Shown here: in pieces, positions 1-5,910 of the stretch
How the letters are laid out: each line of letters opens with the position of its first letter
How positions within the stretch are numbered: the first letter of the stretch is position 1
Assembly (NCBI GenBank): GCA_050949255.1
Contig: JBMNFJ010000001.1
Location: 1 to 27,960 of the forward strand
Length of the DNA stretch: 27,960 nt
Direction: 5' to 3'
Source: UBA3941 sp002385665
GTDB lineage: Bacteria; Bacillota; Clostridia; Caldicoprobacterales; UBA3941
Notes under the pieces: generated by a model
Seen by the model: only the letters and a program-made list of their open reading frames with translations
What the model was told of the DNA's origin: nothing
Databases searched by the model: none
Program-made: the position numbers and the translations under genes

Positions 1-4
1 CTGT
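1..4. repeat. Visible part of left target-site duplication of the IS
   Basis: CTGT directly precedes the left terminal repeat and equals the last four bases of GAAACTGT, which follows the right terminal repeat. IS256-family elements make 8-9 bp duplications. Only four bases are in the window, so this is consistent but not proven. Confidence 0.6.
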
Positions 5-41
5 GATTAAGTCCGTATAATGGTGTAAAAAGAGAAATAAT

Positions 42-70
42 TTGAGCCAAGGCTCAACCTCGGTTAGAAT
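42..70 (+). promoter_or_regulatory. Probable transposase promoter overlapping a perfect palindrome
   Basis: TTGAGC (42-47), 17 bp, TAGAAT (65-70) fits a sigma-A promoter for the transposase. The -35 hexamer lies in the left arm of a perfect inverted repeat, TTGAGCCAAGGCTCAA (42-57), with 7-bp arms and a 2-bp centre. A dyad over the -35 suggests binding by the transposase or a host factor; that role is inferred. Confidence 0.5.
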
Positions 71-109
71 ATAGTTACGATACAAATACCAAACCGAGGA
101 GGATGAACC

Positions 110-1318
110 ATGGCTCAGTATAATATTACAATAACCGAAGAACTTTTGCACGGATTATTTTTATCAAATGGCAGAGATGAAGCATTTTCCAAATTATTGG
201 AAGAAATCTTCAACCAGGTACTCCTATCCCAATCAACAGAGCAAATAGGAGCCCAGCCCTATGAGCGTACGGAAGGAAGGACCGCCTACCGCAATGGATT
301 CCGGGATAGACAGTTAACTACTCGAGTGGGTGCACTCACTTTGCGGGTTCCCAGGCATCGTAATGGCCATTTCTCTACAGAACTGTTTGCCCGTTATCAG
401 CGCAGTGAACAAGCCCTGGTTCTGGCAATGATGGAGATGGTCATAAATGGTGTTTCCACCCGAAAAGTAGAGCAAATTACCGAAGAGCTGTGTGGGAAGA
501 AGTTTTCCAAATCAACCGTCTCAGCTCTTTGCAAGAATCTGGATCCTATGGTGGAAGCCTTTAGAACACGACCTCTACATTGCCATTATCCCTTCCTCAT
601 GGTGGATGCCATCTATGTAAAGGTACGGGAGAATGGCCGTATACAGTCAAGAGGTTTACTGATTGCCATAGCCGTAAATGAAGAAGGCCATCGTGAAATC
701 ATCGGATTTCAATTAGCCAACAGCGAATCAGAAAGCAGTTGGGGAGAGCTCTTCTCTTCCCTTAAGGACCGGGGACTAAAGAACGTTGATCTGGTTACCT
801 CCGATGACCACAAAGGACTGGTCAATGCTGTTAGAAGGCACTTTCAGGGAACCAGCTGGCAGCGTTGTCAAACTCACTTTTCCAGAAACATGCTGGATCA
901 TACGCCGAAAGCATTGCAGCCTGAAGTTAAGGAAGAACTGCGCCGGCTCTACGAGTCTGTTGATCTGGAGAGTGCTCGCAAGGTTCGGGATCAGATCATC
1001 AAAACCTATGAATCCAAAGCACCAAAGGCTACAGCTTTACTGGACGAGGCCTTTGATGACATAACCGCTGTTCTTGCACTGCCCCTGAAGTATCGGAAAC
1101 GGCTACGCACTACCAATGGTGTAGAGAGGCTTAACCAGGAAATCCGTCGTCGGGAACGGGTGATTAGAATCTTCCCCAATGCGGCATCTGTCATCCGGCT
1201 CATGGGCGCTCTATTGATGGAGCATGATGAAAAATGGCAAACAGGGCGTAAATACTTTGATATGGCTCTATATTATCAAATACAGGACAAAGAATTAAAG
1301 GATAGCCCCGCTGCCTAA
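110..1318 (+). CDS. IS256-family (Mutator-type) DDE transposase
   Basis: A 402-residue protein of normal family length that cuts and joins the ends of the surrounding IS. The DDE catalytic triad is visible: D166 (MVDAIYV), D232 (TSDDHKG) and E339 (TNGVER). The family's C-x2-H motif is at 253-256 (RCQTHFSRN). Start is ATG at 110, preceded by GAGGAGGA at 96-103. There is no frameshift or internal stop, so the enzyme looks functional. Its gene lies opposite in strand to tnsA/tnsB and the ribosomal genes. Base use is mixed compared with the AT-rich tnsA. Identification is firm; activity is inferred from intact motifs. Confidence 0.95.
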   Translation: MAQYNITITEELLHGLFLSNGRDEAFSKLLEEIFNQVLLSQSTEQIGAQPYERTEGRTAYRNGFRDRQLTTRVGALTLRVPRHRNGHFSTELFARYQRSEQALVLAMMEMVINGVSTRKVEQITEELCGKKFSKSTVSALCKNLDPMVEAFRTRPLHCHYPFLMVDAIYVKVRENGRIQSRGLLIAIAVNEEGHREIIGFQLANSESESSWGELFSSLKDRGLKNVDLVTSDDHKGLVNAVRRHFQGTSWQRCQTHFSRNMLDHTPKALQPEVKEELRRLYESVDLESARKVRDQIIKTYESKAPKATALLDEAFDDITAVLALPLKYRKRLRTTNGVERLNQEIRRRERVIRIFPNAASVIRLMGALLMEHDEKWQTGRKYFDMALYYQIQDKELKDSPAA

Positions 1319-1339
1319 AACTCGCATTTATTCCACGGT

Positions 1340-1459
1340 CCTATTGACACGGGGGCCCCTGCCCCCTCTGGACACCCATTTATGGCGGAAATAAGCCTAT
1401 GGGGGGCGGTTTTTCCCGCCCCGAGATTATACCAGAGGGGACTCCCCCGTATCAACAGG
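1340..1459. repeat. Large nested hairpin in the noncoding 3' part of the IS
   Basis: The arms 1340-1355 and 1444-1459 are complementary (CCTATTGACACGGGGG against CCCCCGTATCAACAGG, two mismatches). The pairing continues after a small bulge between CCCCTCTGG (ending 1371) and CCAGAGGGG (1432-1440). Inside is a second GC-rich hairpin: GGGGCGG at 1403-1409 with CCGCCCC at 1416-1422. About 120 bp therefore fold into one rod-like structure. No long T-run follows, so a simple terminator is unlikely. It may be a nested palindromic element or a structured transcript. Confidence 0.6.
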
Positions 1460-1568
1460 CTTTCGCGGCATAAACGCTTATGTTTTTCAAGGTGCAAAAA
1501 ATATCGTTTTAAAGAATTTCAAATTATTTAACTACCGAGGCATTTTACACACTATTTTGGACTTGACT

Positions 1569-1576
1569 GAAACTGT
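1569..1576. repeat. Right target-site duplication of the IS (GAAACTGT)
   Basis: Eight bases directly outside the right terminal repeat. Their last four match the four bases before the left terminal repeat. They also mark the point where the tnsB reading frame is broken. Confidence 0.6.
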
Positions 1577-1699
1577 AATAGGCATTGAGTTACCGTAAAT
1601 ATCAATTAGATAGATGATATCTTTATAGTAATACAGAATTCGGTAATATATTTTACCCTGACTTGTTTCATATAAGATTACACTATTGATTGGAAGCAT
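1569..1699 (-). pseudogene. tnsB: 5' fragment of tnsB, broken by the IS256-type element
   Basis: TnsB is the DDE transposase that binds Tn7-like ends and joins their 3' strands. Only the first 43 codons remain here. The N-terminus (MLPINSVILY ... YYRIL ... IYLIDI) resembles the start of E. coli TnsB (INEVVLF ... YRILAI) as remembered. Chosen start is ATG at 1699, with GGGGTG upstream; it overlaps the tnsA end by 17 bp, so the two genes were translationally coupled. A TTG at 1717 is the alternative. The frame runs at 1568 into the right end of the IS and stops at 1532. The remainder presumably lies left of the window. Identity rests on a short stretch and on position after tnsA. Confidence 0.7.
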
Positions 1700-2504
1700 G
1701 CCTAGCACCCCAATCAATAATAATTTTGGGACGACTTTTTGCTATATCTATTGATTCACTCATATCAATGTAAATATGTTTAGATGCTAGAAGGTATTTA
1801 AAAATGTATAACCCTGTTCCATCTGACACATCATTTTCTTTATCAAAATCAGAAGTTATTTTTCTAATTGAATATTTACTATCCCTAAATTTATCAATTA
1901 GAATGTTACAATAATTCTCTAATGAATTTTCTGTTAAGCCTCTTTCTTCATAGGTATACAAACTTGAGTGTATCCACTCTATGTTTTTTACCATTTTAGT
2001 AGGTATTTCTTTTTGGGTGACTATGCCAAAATCAATTTGTTTTGCTGCCCAATATCTTCTTTCTATTTCAAGTCTTTCCAACACGGACTTTTTCCCTAAC
2101 TCACTCGATGATTTTACTGTCCTTGCAATATATTTGTGATTTCGTAAAGTTAGTAGAAATGTAGTTGTTAGTATATATGGAGGCTCTTTATTAATAAAAA
2201 ACTCTTGCTTAAGGTCTTTATTGTCTTTTACTACCTCTGCTAAATCTAAAAGTGGATAATGTTCTCTAATATCTACTATTTCATCATCCCATTCAAACAT
2301 GTAGAAACATCTCGTTTGTATATCTGAAAAGAAATGATGTATTCTGTTTGTCTTCCAGCCTTTTATACGTGAAACCCTGCCTTTTGACGGGAAGTCTTGT
2401 ATAGATAACCAGGGCTTATAGGAGGCTAATTCCCCTGCACCACGGTTTTCAGACAGGAATCTTTTATACTTTGCCATAGTCCAAGAAGTATCTCTTTTGG
2501 CCAT
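1683..2504 (-). CDS. tnsA: TnsA-like Tn7 transposase subunit with substituted catalytic residues
   Basis: In Tn7, TnsA cuts the 5' ends of the transposon, works with TnsB and contacts TnsC. This 273-residue protein matches E. coli TnsA in length and along its course: GAGELASYKPWL (residues 23-34), RIHHFFSDIQ (54-63), VDIREHYPLL (77-86), LEIERRYW (145-152), NIEWIHS. In E. coli the nuclease site is E63, D114, Q130, K132. Here SDLE is SDIQ (Q63), STDF is TTTF (T115) and QVK is TVK (T129, K131). Only the lysine survives, so 5'-strand cleavage is probably lost. Start chosen at ATG 2504 (MAKRDTSW) because AAGGAAGG precedes it; an ATG at 2525 has no such site. Confidence 0.85.
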   Translation of the reverse strand: MAKRDTSWTMAKYKRFLSENRGAGELASYKPWLSIQDFPSKGRVSRIKGWKTNRIHHFFSDIQTRCFYMFEWDDEIVDIREHYPLLDLAEVVKDNKDLKQEFFINKEPPYILTTTFLLTLRNHKYIARTVKSSSELGKKSVLERLEIERRYWAAKQIDFGIVTQKEIPTKMVKNIEWIHSSLYTYEERGLTENSLENYCNILIDKFRDSKYSIRKITSDFDKENDVSDGTGLYIFKYLLASKHIYIDMSESIDIAKSRPKIIIDWGARHASNQ

Positions 2505-2535
2505 ATAAACCTTCCTTTCTTTCATACTTCTTGGA
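2480..2535 (-). promoter_or_regulatory. Perfect 12-bp inverted repeat enclosing the tnsA ribosome binding site and start
   Basis: On the tnsA strand TCCAAGAAGTAT (2535-2524) and ATACTTCTTGGA (2491-2480) are exact complements. The 32-nt loop holds AAGGAAGG and the ATG at 2504. The mRNA could form a stable stem that presents or hides the start region, or the DNA dyad could be an operator. The downstream arm is inside the coding sequence (codons for RDTSW). The repeat is seen directly; its function is inferred. Confidence 0.65.
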
Positions 2536-2690
2536 TGTGATGTTAACGTAGTATACTGGGATTTTCAACAGGGATAATGCTTTATTTTATATAGAAAACT
2601 CATTAAACGGCTGAATATTGGCGTTTGCTTACTATAAAATTTTTTTCTGAAATTTACCCTTATTTTTGTGCCATTTTTTATTTATTACTA

Positions 2691-2904
2691 TGTTCAGTTA
2701 CAAATAAGTTTGCTCACGTAGTTACAAAGTTTGCTCGTGATGAAATGTAGTTGTTGCAAGGCTTCTCGCTGTTTCTTCCCTTGTAGTGACAAAGTTTGCT
2801 CTCGGGTTTTATTACCTTAAAAAATATAAAAAAATATATAAAAAATGAGAAAATGACAAGCGAGTTTGCTCGTGAGCAGTGAAGAATGACAAAGTTTGCT
2901 CGTG
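2691..2904 (+). repeat. Transposon-end array: five TnsB-site-like repeats, left-end orientation
   Basis: Five copies of an 18-bp unit, consensus TKACAAAGTTTGCTCGTG, lie at 2698-2718, 2722-2739, 2787-2804, 2854-2874 and 2887-2904. The first and fourth carry 3 extra bases in the middle. A TGT at 2691-2693 precedes the array at the same distance from AAGTTTG as in the opposite end at 3146. Tn7 ends are built this way: TGT termini plus repeated TnsB sites that begin GACAAA. By the Tn7 rule, outside is to the left of 2691 and the element body to the right, so these sites are not arranged as the right end of the tnsA-bearing element. Confidence 0.7.
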
Positions 2905-3052
2905 GAAGGTAATGAGTATTCATACGCAGGGTATAACCTACGGGAGGAAATATCGAAACCACCTACACATACGAATTATACAGGCTTACGAGGGATTAAA
3001 ACTGCGTCCGTTTAGCATATTTTTATTTATTTCTATATCTATTTTTGAACAC

Positions 3053-3090
3053 AAAAAAACCGCCAAAGGAAATTCTCCCCCCTGACGGTT
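3053..3090 (-). terminator. Rho-independent terminator for rplM-rpsI, inside the transposon end
   Basis: On the minus strand CCGTCA (3088-3083) pairs with TGGCGG (3065-3060), with one G-T pair, and further G-T and G-C pairs continue the stem. Seven T residues follow (3059-3053). It lies about 65 bp beyond the rpsI stop codon but inside the transposon terminus at 3146, so the element itself seems to end the rpsI transcript. Confidence 0.7.
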
Positions 3091-3104
3091 GGCGCTTGCG
3101 ATAT

Positions 3105-3146
3105 GCAAACTTTGTAATTGTAAACAAACTTGTGTGCAAATAGACA
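3105..3146 (-). repeat. Transposon right terminus with two TnsB-site-like repeats
   Basis: Read on the minus strand from 3146: TGTCTATTTGCACACAAG, then TTTG, and after a short spacer TTACAAAGTTTGC (3117-3105). The 13-mer TTACAAAGTTTGC is identical to site 2 of the opposed array (2722-2734). AAGTTTG lies 15 bases from the TGT in both ends. The terminal ACA (3144-3146) is 8 bp from the rpsI stop codon. No 5-bp duplication links this end with 2691: the flanks are TACTA and ATAAT. Confidence 0.7.
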
Positions 3147-3154
3147 ATAATTCC

Positions 3155-3547
3155 TTATCTCTTTGAGAATTGTGGGGCACGTCTTGCACCTTTGAGCCCG
3201 TATTTCTTTCTCTCTTTCATTCTTGGGTCACGAGTTAAGAAGCCGGCCTTTTTGAGAGCAGGTTTCAATTCCTCATCTGCCTTGAGCAGGGCTCTGGAAA
3301 TTCCATGGCGTATCGCCCCGGCCTGACCTGTAAATCCGCCACCGTGTACATTGGCGATTATATCAAATTTCCCGAGAGTATCTGTCAGTTCCAAGGGCTG
3401 ACGTACGATAACCTTCAGGGTTTCAAGTCCAAAATAATCATCAAGTTGTCTGTTGTTAACAATAATCTTCCCATCACCGGGAACCAATCTAACTCTGGCT
3501 ACGGATTTCTTTCTTCTGCCCGTGCCATAATACTGTACTTGTGCCAA
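3155..3547 (-). CDS. rpsI: 30S ribosomal protein S9
   Basis: S9 sits in the head of the small subunit and its C-terminal tail reaches the P-site tRNA. The 130-residue protein has the family start YYGTGRRKKSVARV, the central GGGFTGQAGAIRHGI stretch and the conserved end ARRAPQFSKR. The start is TTG at 3547, giving MAQVQYYG, with AGGAGG 8 nt upstream. It follows rplM by 22 bp in the usual rplM-rpsI pair. The stop codon is 8 bp from the Tn7-like terminus, and the conserved 3' coding end is a plausible target site. The gene itself appears intact. Confidence 0.98.
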   Translation of the reverse strand: MAQVQYYGTGRRKKSVARVRLVPGDGKIIVNNRQLDDYFGLETLKVIVRQPLELTDTLGKFDIIANVHGGGFTGQAGAIRHGISRALLKADEELKPALKKAGFLTRDPRMKERKKYGLKGARRAPQFSKR

Positions 3548-3569
3548 TCCCGTTTCCTCCTCTCATTCC

Positions 3570-3998
3570 TTATATATCCAGCTCTACTGGCATTTGTGCT
3601 TGATGGTTGTGGTCCGGTCCTGCATAGACACGGAGTTTCTTTAACATATTCCTACCCAAAGTATTCTTGGGTAACATCCCTTTAACAGCTTCATGTATTG
3701 CCAGGGTAGGCCTTTTCTGCATCAGCTGACGATAAGGAATCTCCTTCAGTCCACCCGGATATTGGCTATGACTACGATATAGTTTCTGGTCCAGTTTCTT
3801 CCCGGTTAAGTGAATCTTCTCTGCATTTATTACAATCACATGATCCCCCGTATCTACATGGGGAGTATATATTGGCTTATGTTTTCCACGCAAAATCTTG
3901 GCGACTTCCGAGGCTAATCTACCGAGGGTTTTCCCTTCGGCATCAATCACGTACCATTTACGCTCCACTTCCTGCGCCTTTGCCATGAAGGTCCTCAT
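3570..3998 (-). CDS. rplM: 50S ribosomal protein L13
   Basis: L13 is an early-assembly protein of the large subunit that binds 23S rRNA. The protein has 142 residues, the usual length, with the family features KWYVIDAEGKTLGRLAS near residues 14-30, a GDHVIVINAEKI segment, and MLPKNTLGRNMLKKLRVY near the C-terminus. Start is ATG at 3998 (MRTFMAKAQ), preceded by AGGAGGG. It is the first certain gene of the rplM-rpsI unit and has its own strong promoter at 4077-4105, giving a leader of about 70 nt. Confidence 0.98.
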   Translation of the reverse strand: MRTFMAKAQEVERKWYVIDAEGKTLGRLASEVAKILRGKHKPIYTPHVDTGDHVIVINAEKIHLTGKKLDQKLYRSHSQYPGGLKEIPYRQLMQKRPTLAIHEAVKGMLPKNTLGRNMLKKLRVYAGPDHNHQAQMPVELDI

Positions 3999-4012
3999 TG
4001 CTTTCCCTCCTA

Positions 4013-4231
4013 CTAAATAAAAATCAGATGTATTTTCAGATCCGGGGCTAGTGGATCGTAATTTACACCACAGTTAATTGTAATACAAGCCACAAACAGT
4101 GTCAAGCTTAATTTGCCTACAAAGGCTGATTTTCTAAAGTTCATCAGCACACTGCCCAAAAGTCCCAATATGGTCAGTGCACCCAGAATAAGGCTTATGC
4201 CTATAAGGGTTTCCCCAATTAGTTTAACCAT
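4013..4231 (-). CDS. Possible small membrane protein, unrecognised
   Basis: A 72-codon reading frame lies between truA and rplM in the same direction. The predicted product has two hydrophobic stretches (about residues 4-30 and 41-53) separated by a short basic loop (NFRKSAF), as in a small membrane protein. I recognise no family. Against it: no convincing Shine-Dalgarno site precedes the ATG at 4231, and the likely rplM promoter lies inside the frame (4077-4105). It may be a chance frame across the rplM upstream region. Confidence 0.35.
   Translation of the reverse strand: MVKLIGETLIGISLILGALTILGLLGSVLMNFRKSAFVGKLSLTLFVACITINCGVNYDPLAPDLKIHLIFI
4077..4105 (-). promoter_or_regulatory. Sigma-A promoter for rplM-rpsI
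   Basis: On the minus strand TTGACA (4105-4100), a 17-bp spacer and TACAAT (4082-4077) differ from consensus by one base. Transcription would start near 4070 and give a leader of about 70 nt before the rplM ATG at 3998. It makes rplM-rpsI independent of the ecf-truA transcript. Confidence 0.75.
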
Positions 4232-4331
4232 TTGCTTATATATAACTAAATGAGTAGCCCTTTAAACGCAGCATTGTATTGCCATGACGGATTATTTTCA
4301 CAATTGCCGGCCCTTAGGAATTGTAGCGGGG

Positions 4332-5096
4332 TTATAAAGGCAAGGCGATATCTTCACCGGGGTAGTATACCCTTTCAAGACATAGTCCATGAGGTGGGGC
4401 GGTGGGCCCTGCCAGCCTCCTGTCCCCTGTCCGAATAATCTCCTCTATGCTCCTGTAGTCCAGCTTCCCCTTACCCACATATATCAGGGTGCCTGCAATA
4501 ATCCTTACCATATTGTAGAGAAAGCCGTCACCCAGAACATCCAGGTAGAGATAAGGCTCCTGCCAGGAAAGCCTGGCATCATATATGGTCCTTACCGTGG
4601 TCCTTGCTATGCTTCCGGCCGCCTGAAAAGCCTTAAAGTCATGGGTACCTGTGAAGAGGGCCGTGGCCTTTTCCATGGCTCCCGTATCCAGGGGTACCGG
4701 CACATGGTAATGATAATCCCTACCGATGGCTATTCCATAGGGACTAACAACCATGGAGTACCTGTAGTGTCTGGCCCTGGCCCAAAACCTTGAATGAAAG
4801 TCAAGCCCTACCTCCTCCGAATCAACTATTCGGATATCAAAGGGGATCACGGCGTTTAGGGCAAAGGCGAACCTCTCCGGCGGAATGGAGGACCGGGTAT
4901 AAAAATTGGCTACTTGCCCCCTGGCATGGACACCGCTGTCGGTCCTTCCTGCCCCCTCAAGGGTTATCATCTCGCCGGTCAATTTAAAAAGCCCTTCCTC
5001 CAGCTCTTGCTGTATAGTCGGGCTGTTGATCTGGCGTTGCCAACCACCATAGTTGCTCCCATCATATTCAATGGTTATTTTAATGTTTCTTTTCAT
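4332..5096 (-). CDS. truA: tRNA pseudouridine(38-40) synthase TruA
   Basis: TruA isomerises uridines 38-40 in the anticodon arm of many tRNAs. From ATG 5096 the protein is 254 residues, close to family length. It begins MKRNIKITIEYDGSNYGGW. The catalytic aspartate is D53 in GAGRTDSGVHARGQ. The second domain has the conserved FLYNMVRIIAGTLI near residue 200. The start at 5096 is preferred: the ecfT stop (5098-5100) is 1 bp away, GGGGG lies upstream, and the protein then matches the family start. A longer TTG frame from 5111 would add only five residues. It is probably coupled to ecfT translation. Confidence 0.95.
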   Translation of the reverse strand: MKRNIKITIEYDGSNYGGWQRQINSPTIQQELEEGLFKLTGEMITLEGAGRTDSGVHARGQVANFYTRSSIPPERFAFALNAVIPFDIRIVDSEEVGLDFHSRFWARARHYRYSMVVSPYGIAIGRDYHYHVPVPLDTGAMEKATALFTGTHDFKAFQAAGSIARTTVRTIYDARLSWQEPYLYLDVLGDGFLYNMVRIIAGTLIYVGKGKLDYRSIEEIIRTGDRRLAGPTAPPHGLCLERVYYPGEDIALPL

Positions 5097-5097
5097 C

Positions 5098-5910
5098 CTA
5101 CATGCCCCCAAGACCGACGAAGTCCCACATAATCAGAAGGGCAAACAAGAGGGTAAAGGACATGGCGATATAATCACCCTTGCCCACCTTCAGGACCTTC
5201 ATCCGGGTGCGGTTGTCTCCACCCCTGTAGCACCTTGCTTCCATGGCCATGGCCAGTTCGTCGGCCCTGCGAAAGGCGCTTATAAACAGCGGAACCAACA
5301 AGGGGACCAGGGCTTTGGCCCTTTGCAGGATATTGCCGCTTTCAAAATCAGCACCCCTGGCCATTTGGGCCTTCATTATCTTATCGGTTTCCTCCAACAG
5401 GGTAGGTATGAACCTGAGGGCAATGGTCATCATCATGGCCAACTCGTGGGCGGGAAACCTAATGGCCTTAAGGGGCCTTAGAAGGCTCTCTATCCCATCG
5501 GTCAGGGCAATTGGCGAAGTGGTCAGGGTCAAAAGGGATGTCCCCGAAACCAGAAAGATCAGCCTGAGGGCCATAAAGACACCCTGTCTTAGTCCTTCCC
5601 GGGTCAATACCAAAAACCCCAGCTTCCATATAACGGTACCCTTGGGAGTAAAGAATACATTCAGGAAAAAGGTAAGCAGGATTATAAAGAGAAGGGGTCT
5701 TATTCCTTTTACTACATACTTGACCGGTATGCCCGAAACGGCCACTATTGCAGCCAAAAACAGGAATACAAAACCATAGCCTACAAAGGTCCTGACAAAG
5801 AATATCAAAACTATAAACAGAAAACTGATGACTATCTTAACCCTGGGATCGAGCCTATGGACGAAGGATCTTCCGGGAAAGTACTGACCTATTGTTATAT
5901 CCTTAAGCAT
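5098..5910 (-). CDS. ecfT: ECF transporter transmembrane subunit EcfT
   Basis: EcfT is the membrane scaffold of energy-coupling-factor importers, linking two ATPases to interchangeable substrate-binding (S) subunits for vitamins or metals. The 270-residue protein starts with the typical QYFPGRSFVHRLDPRVKI and has several hydrophobic segments between about residues 25 and 130 and one at the C-terminus. The two coupling motifs that contact the ATPases are visible: A184-R185-G186 (MARGADFE) and A225-R226 (EARCYRGG). Start is ATG 5910 with AGGAGGG upstream. It overlaps ecfA2 by 8 bp. No S component is in the window, so the substrate is unknown. Confidence 0.95.
   Translation of the reverse strand: MLKDITIGQYFPGRSFVHRLDPRVKIVISFLFIVLIFFVRTFVGYGFVFLFLAAIVAVSGIPVKYVVKGIRPLLFIILLTFFLNVFFTPKGTVIWKLGFLVLTREGLRQGVFMALRLIFLVSGTSLLTLTTSPIALTDGIESLLRPLKAIRFPAHELAMMMTIALRFIPTLLEETDKIMKAQMARGADFESGNILQRAKALVPLLVPLFISAFRRADELAMAMEARCYRGGDNRTRMKVLKVGKGDYIAMSFTLLFALLIMWDFVGLGGM

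Larger units (their letters stand above)
5..1568 (+). mobile_element. IS256-family insertion sequence, complete
   Basis: The left terminus begins GATTAAGTCCGTATAATG at position 5, very close to the IS256 terminal repeat as remembered. The right terminus, read on the minus strand from 1568, is AGTCAAGTCC followed by GTGTAAAA at the same offset, so the two ends form imperfect inverted repeats of about 27 bp. The element is 1,564 bp with one transposase gene and an unusually long 250-bp noncoding 3' part. It lies inside tnsB. An 8-bp target duplication GAAACTGT is supported: the right copy is 1569-1576, and the last four bases (CTGT) of the left copy are window positions 1-4. Confidence 0.88.
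1..3146 (-). mobile_element. Right-hand part of a Tn7-like transposon inserted downstream of rpsI
   Basis: This is the accessory segment between the window start and the rpsI 3' end. It contains tnsA and the start of tnsB, both reading away from rpsI as in the right end of Tn7, plus TnsB-site-like repeats and a terminal ACA at 3144-3146, 8 bp from the rpsI stop codon. It is visibly more AT-rich than the ribosomal block, which fits acquired DNA. The rest of tnsB and any tnsC/tnsD-type genes would lie left of the window. The right boundary is set by the match between two opposed termini (2691 and 3146). The exact boundary and the left end of the whole element are inferred. Confidence 0.75.

Noticed and set aside
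1315..1497. Minus-strand 60-codon frame after the transposase
   Set aside because: It lies entirely over the hairpin region and composition follows the palindrome; no start signal.
2698..2904. Repeat array as a CRISPR
   Set aside because: Units are only 18 bp, spacing is irregular (3 to about 50 bp), two copies have internal 3-bp insertions, and an opposed copy exists at 3105-3117. This fits transposon-end sites, not CRISPR.
2714..3085. Short open frames on both strands across the repeat region
   Set aside because: They run through the repeats and terminator, have no ribosome binding sites and no recognisable protein features.
3999..4070. Known L13-type leader RNA before rplM
   Set aside because: I could not recognise the required conserved stems in the roughly 70-nt leader, so no such call is made.
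5053..5779. Long plus-strand frames opposite ecfT, truA and other ribosomal genes
   Set aside because: They are antisense shadows of well-identified genes with no ribosome binding sites or family resemblance.
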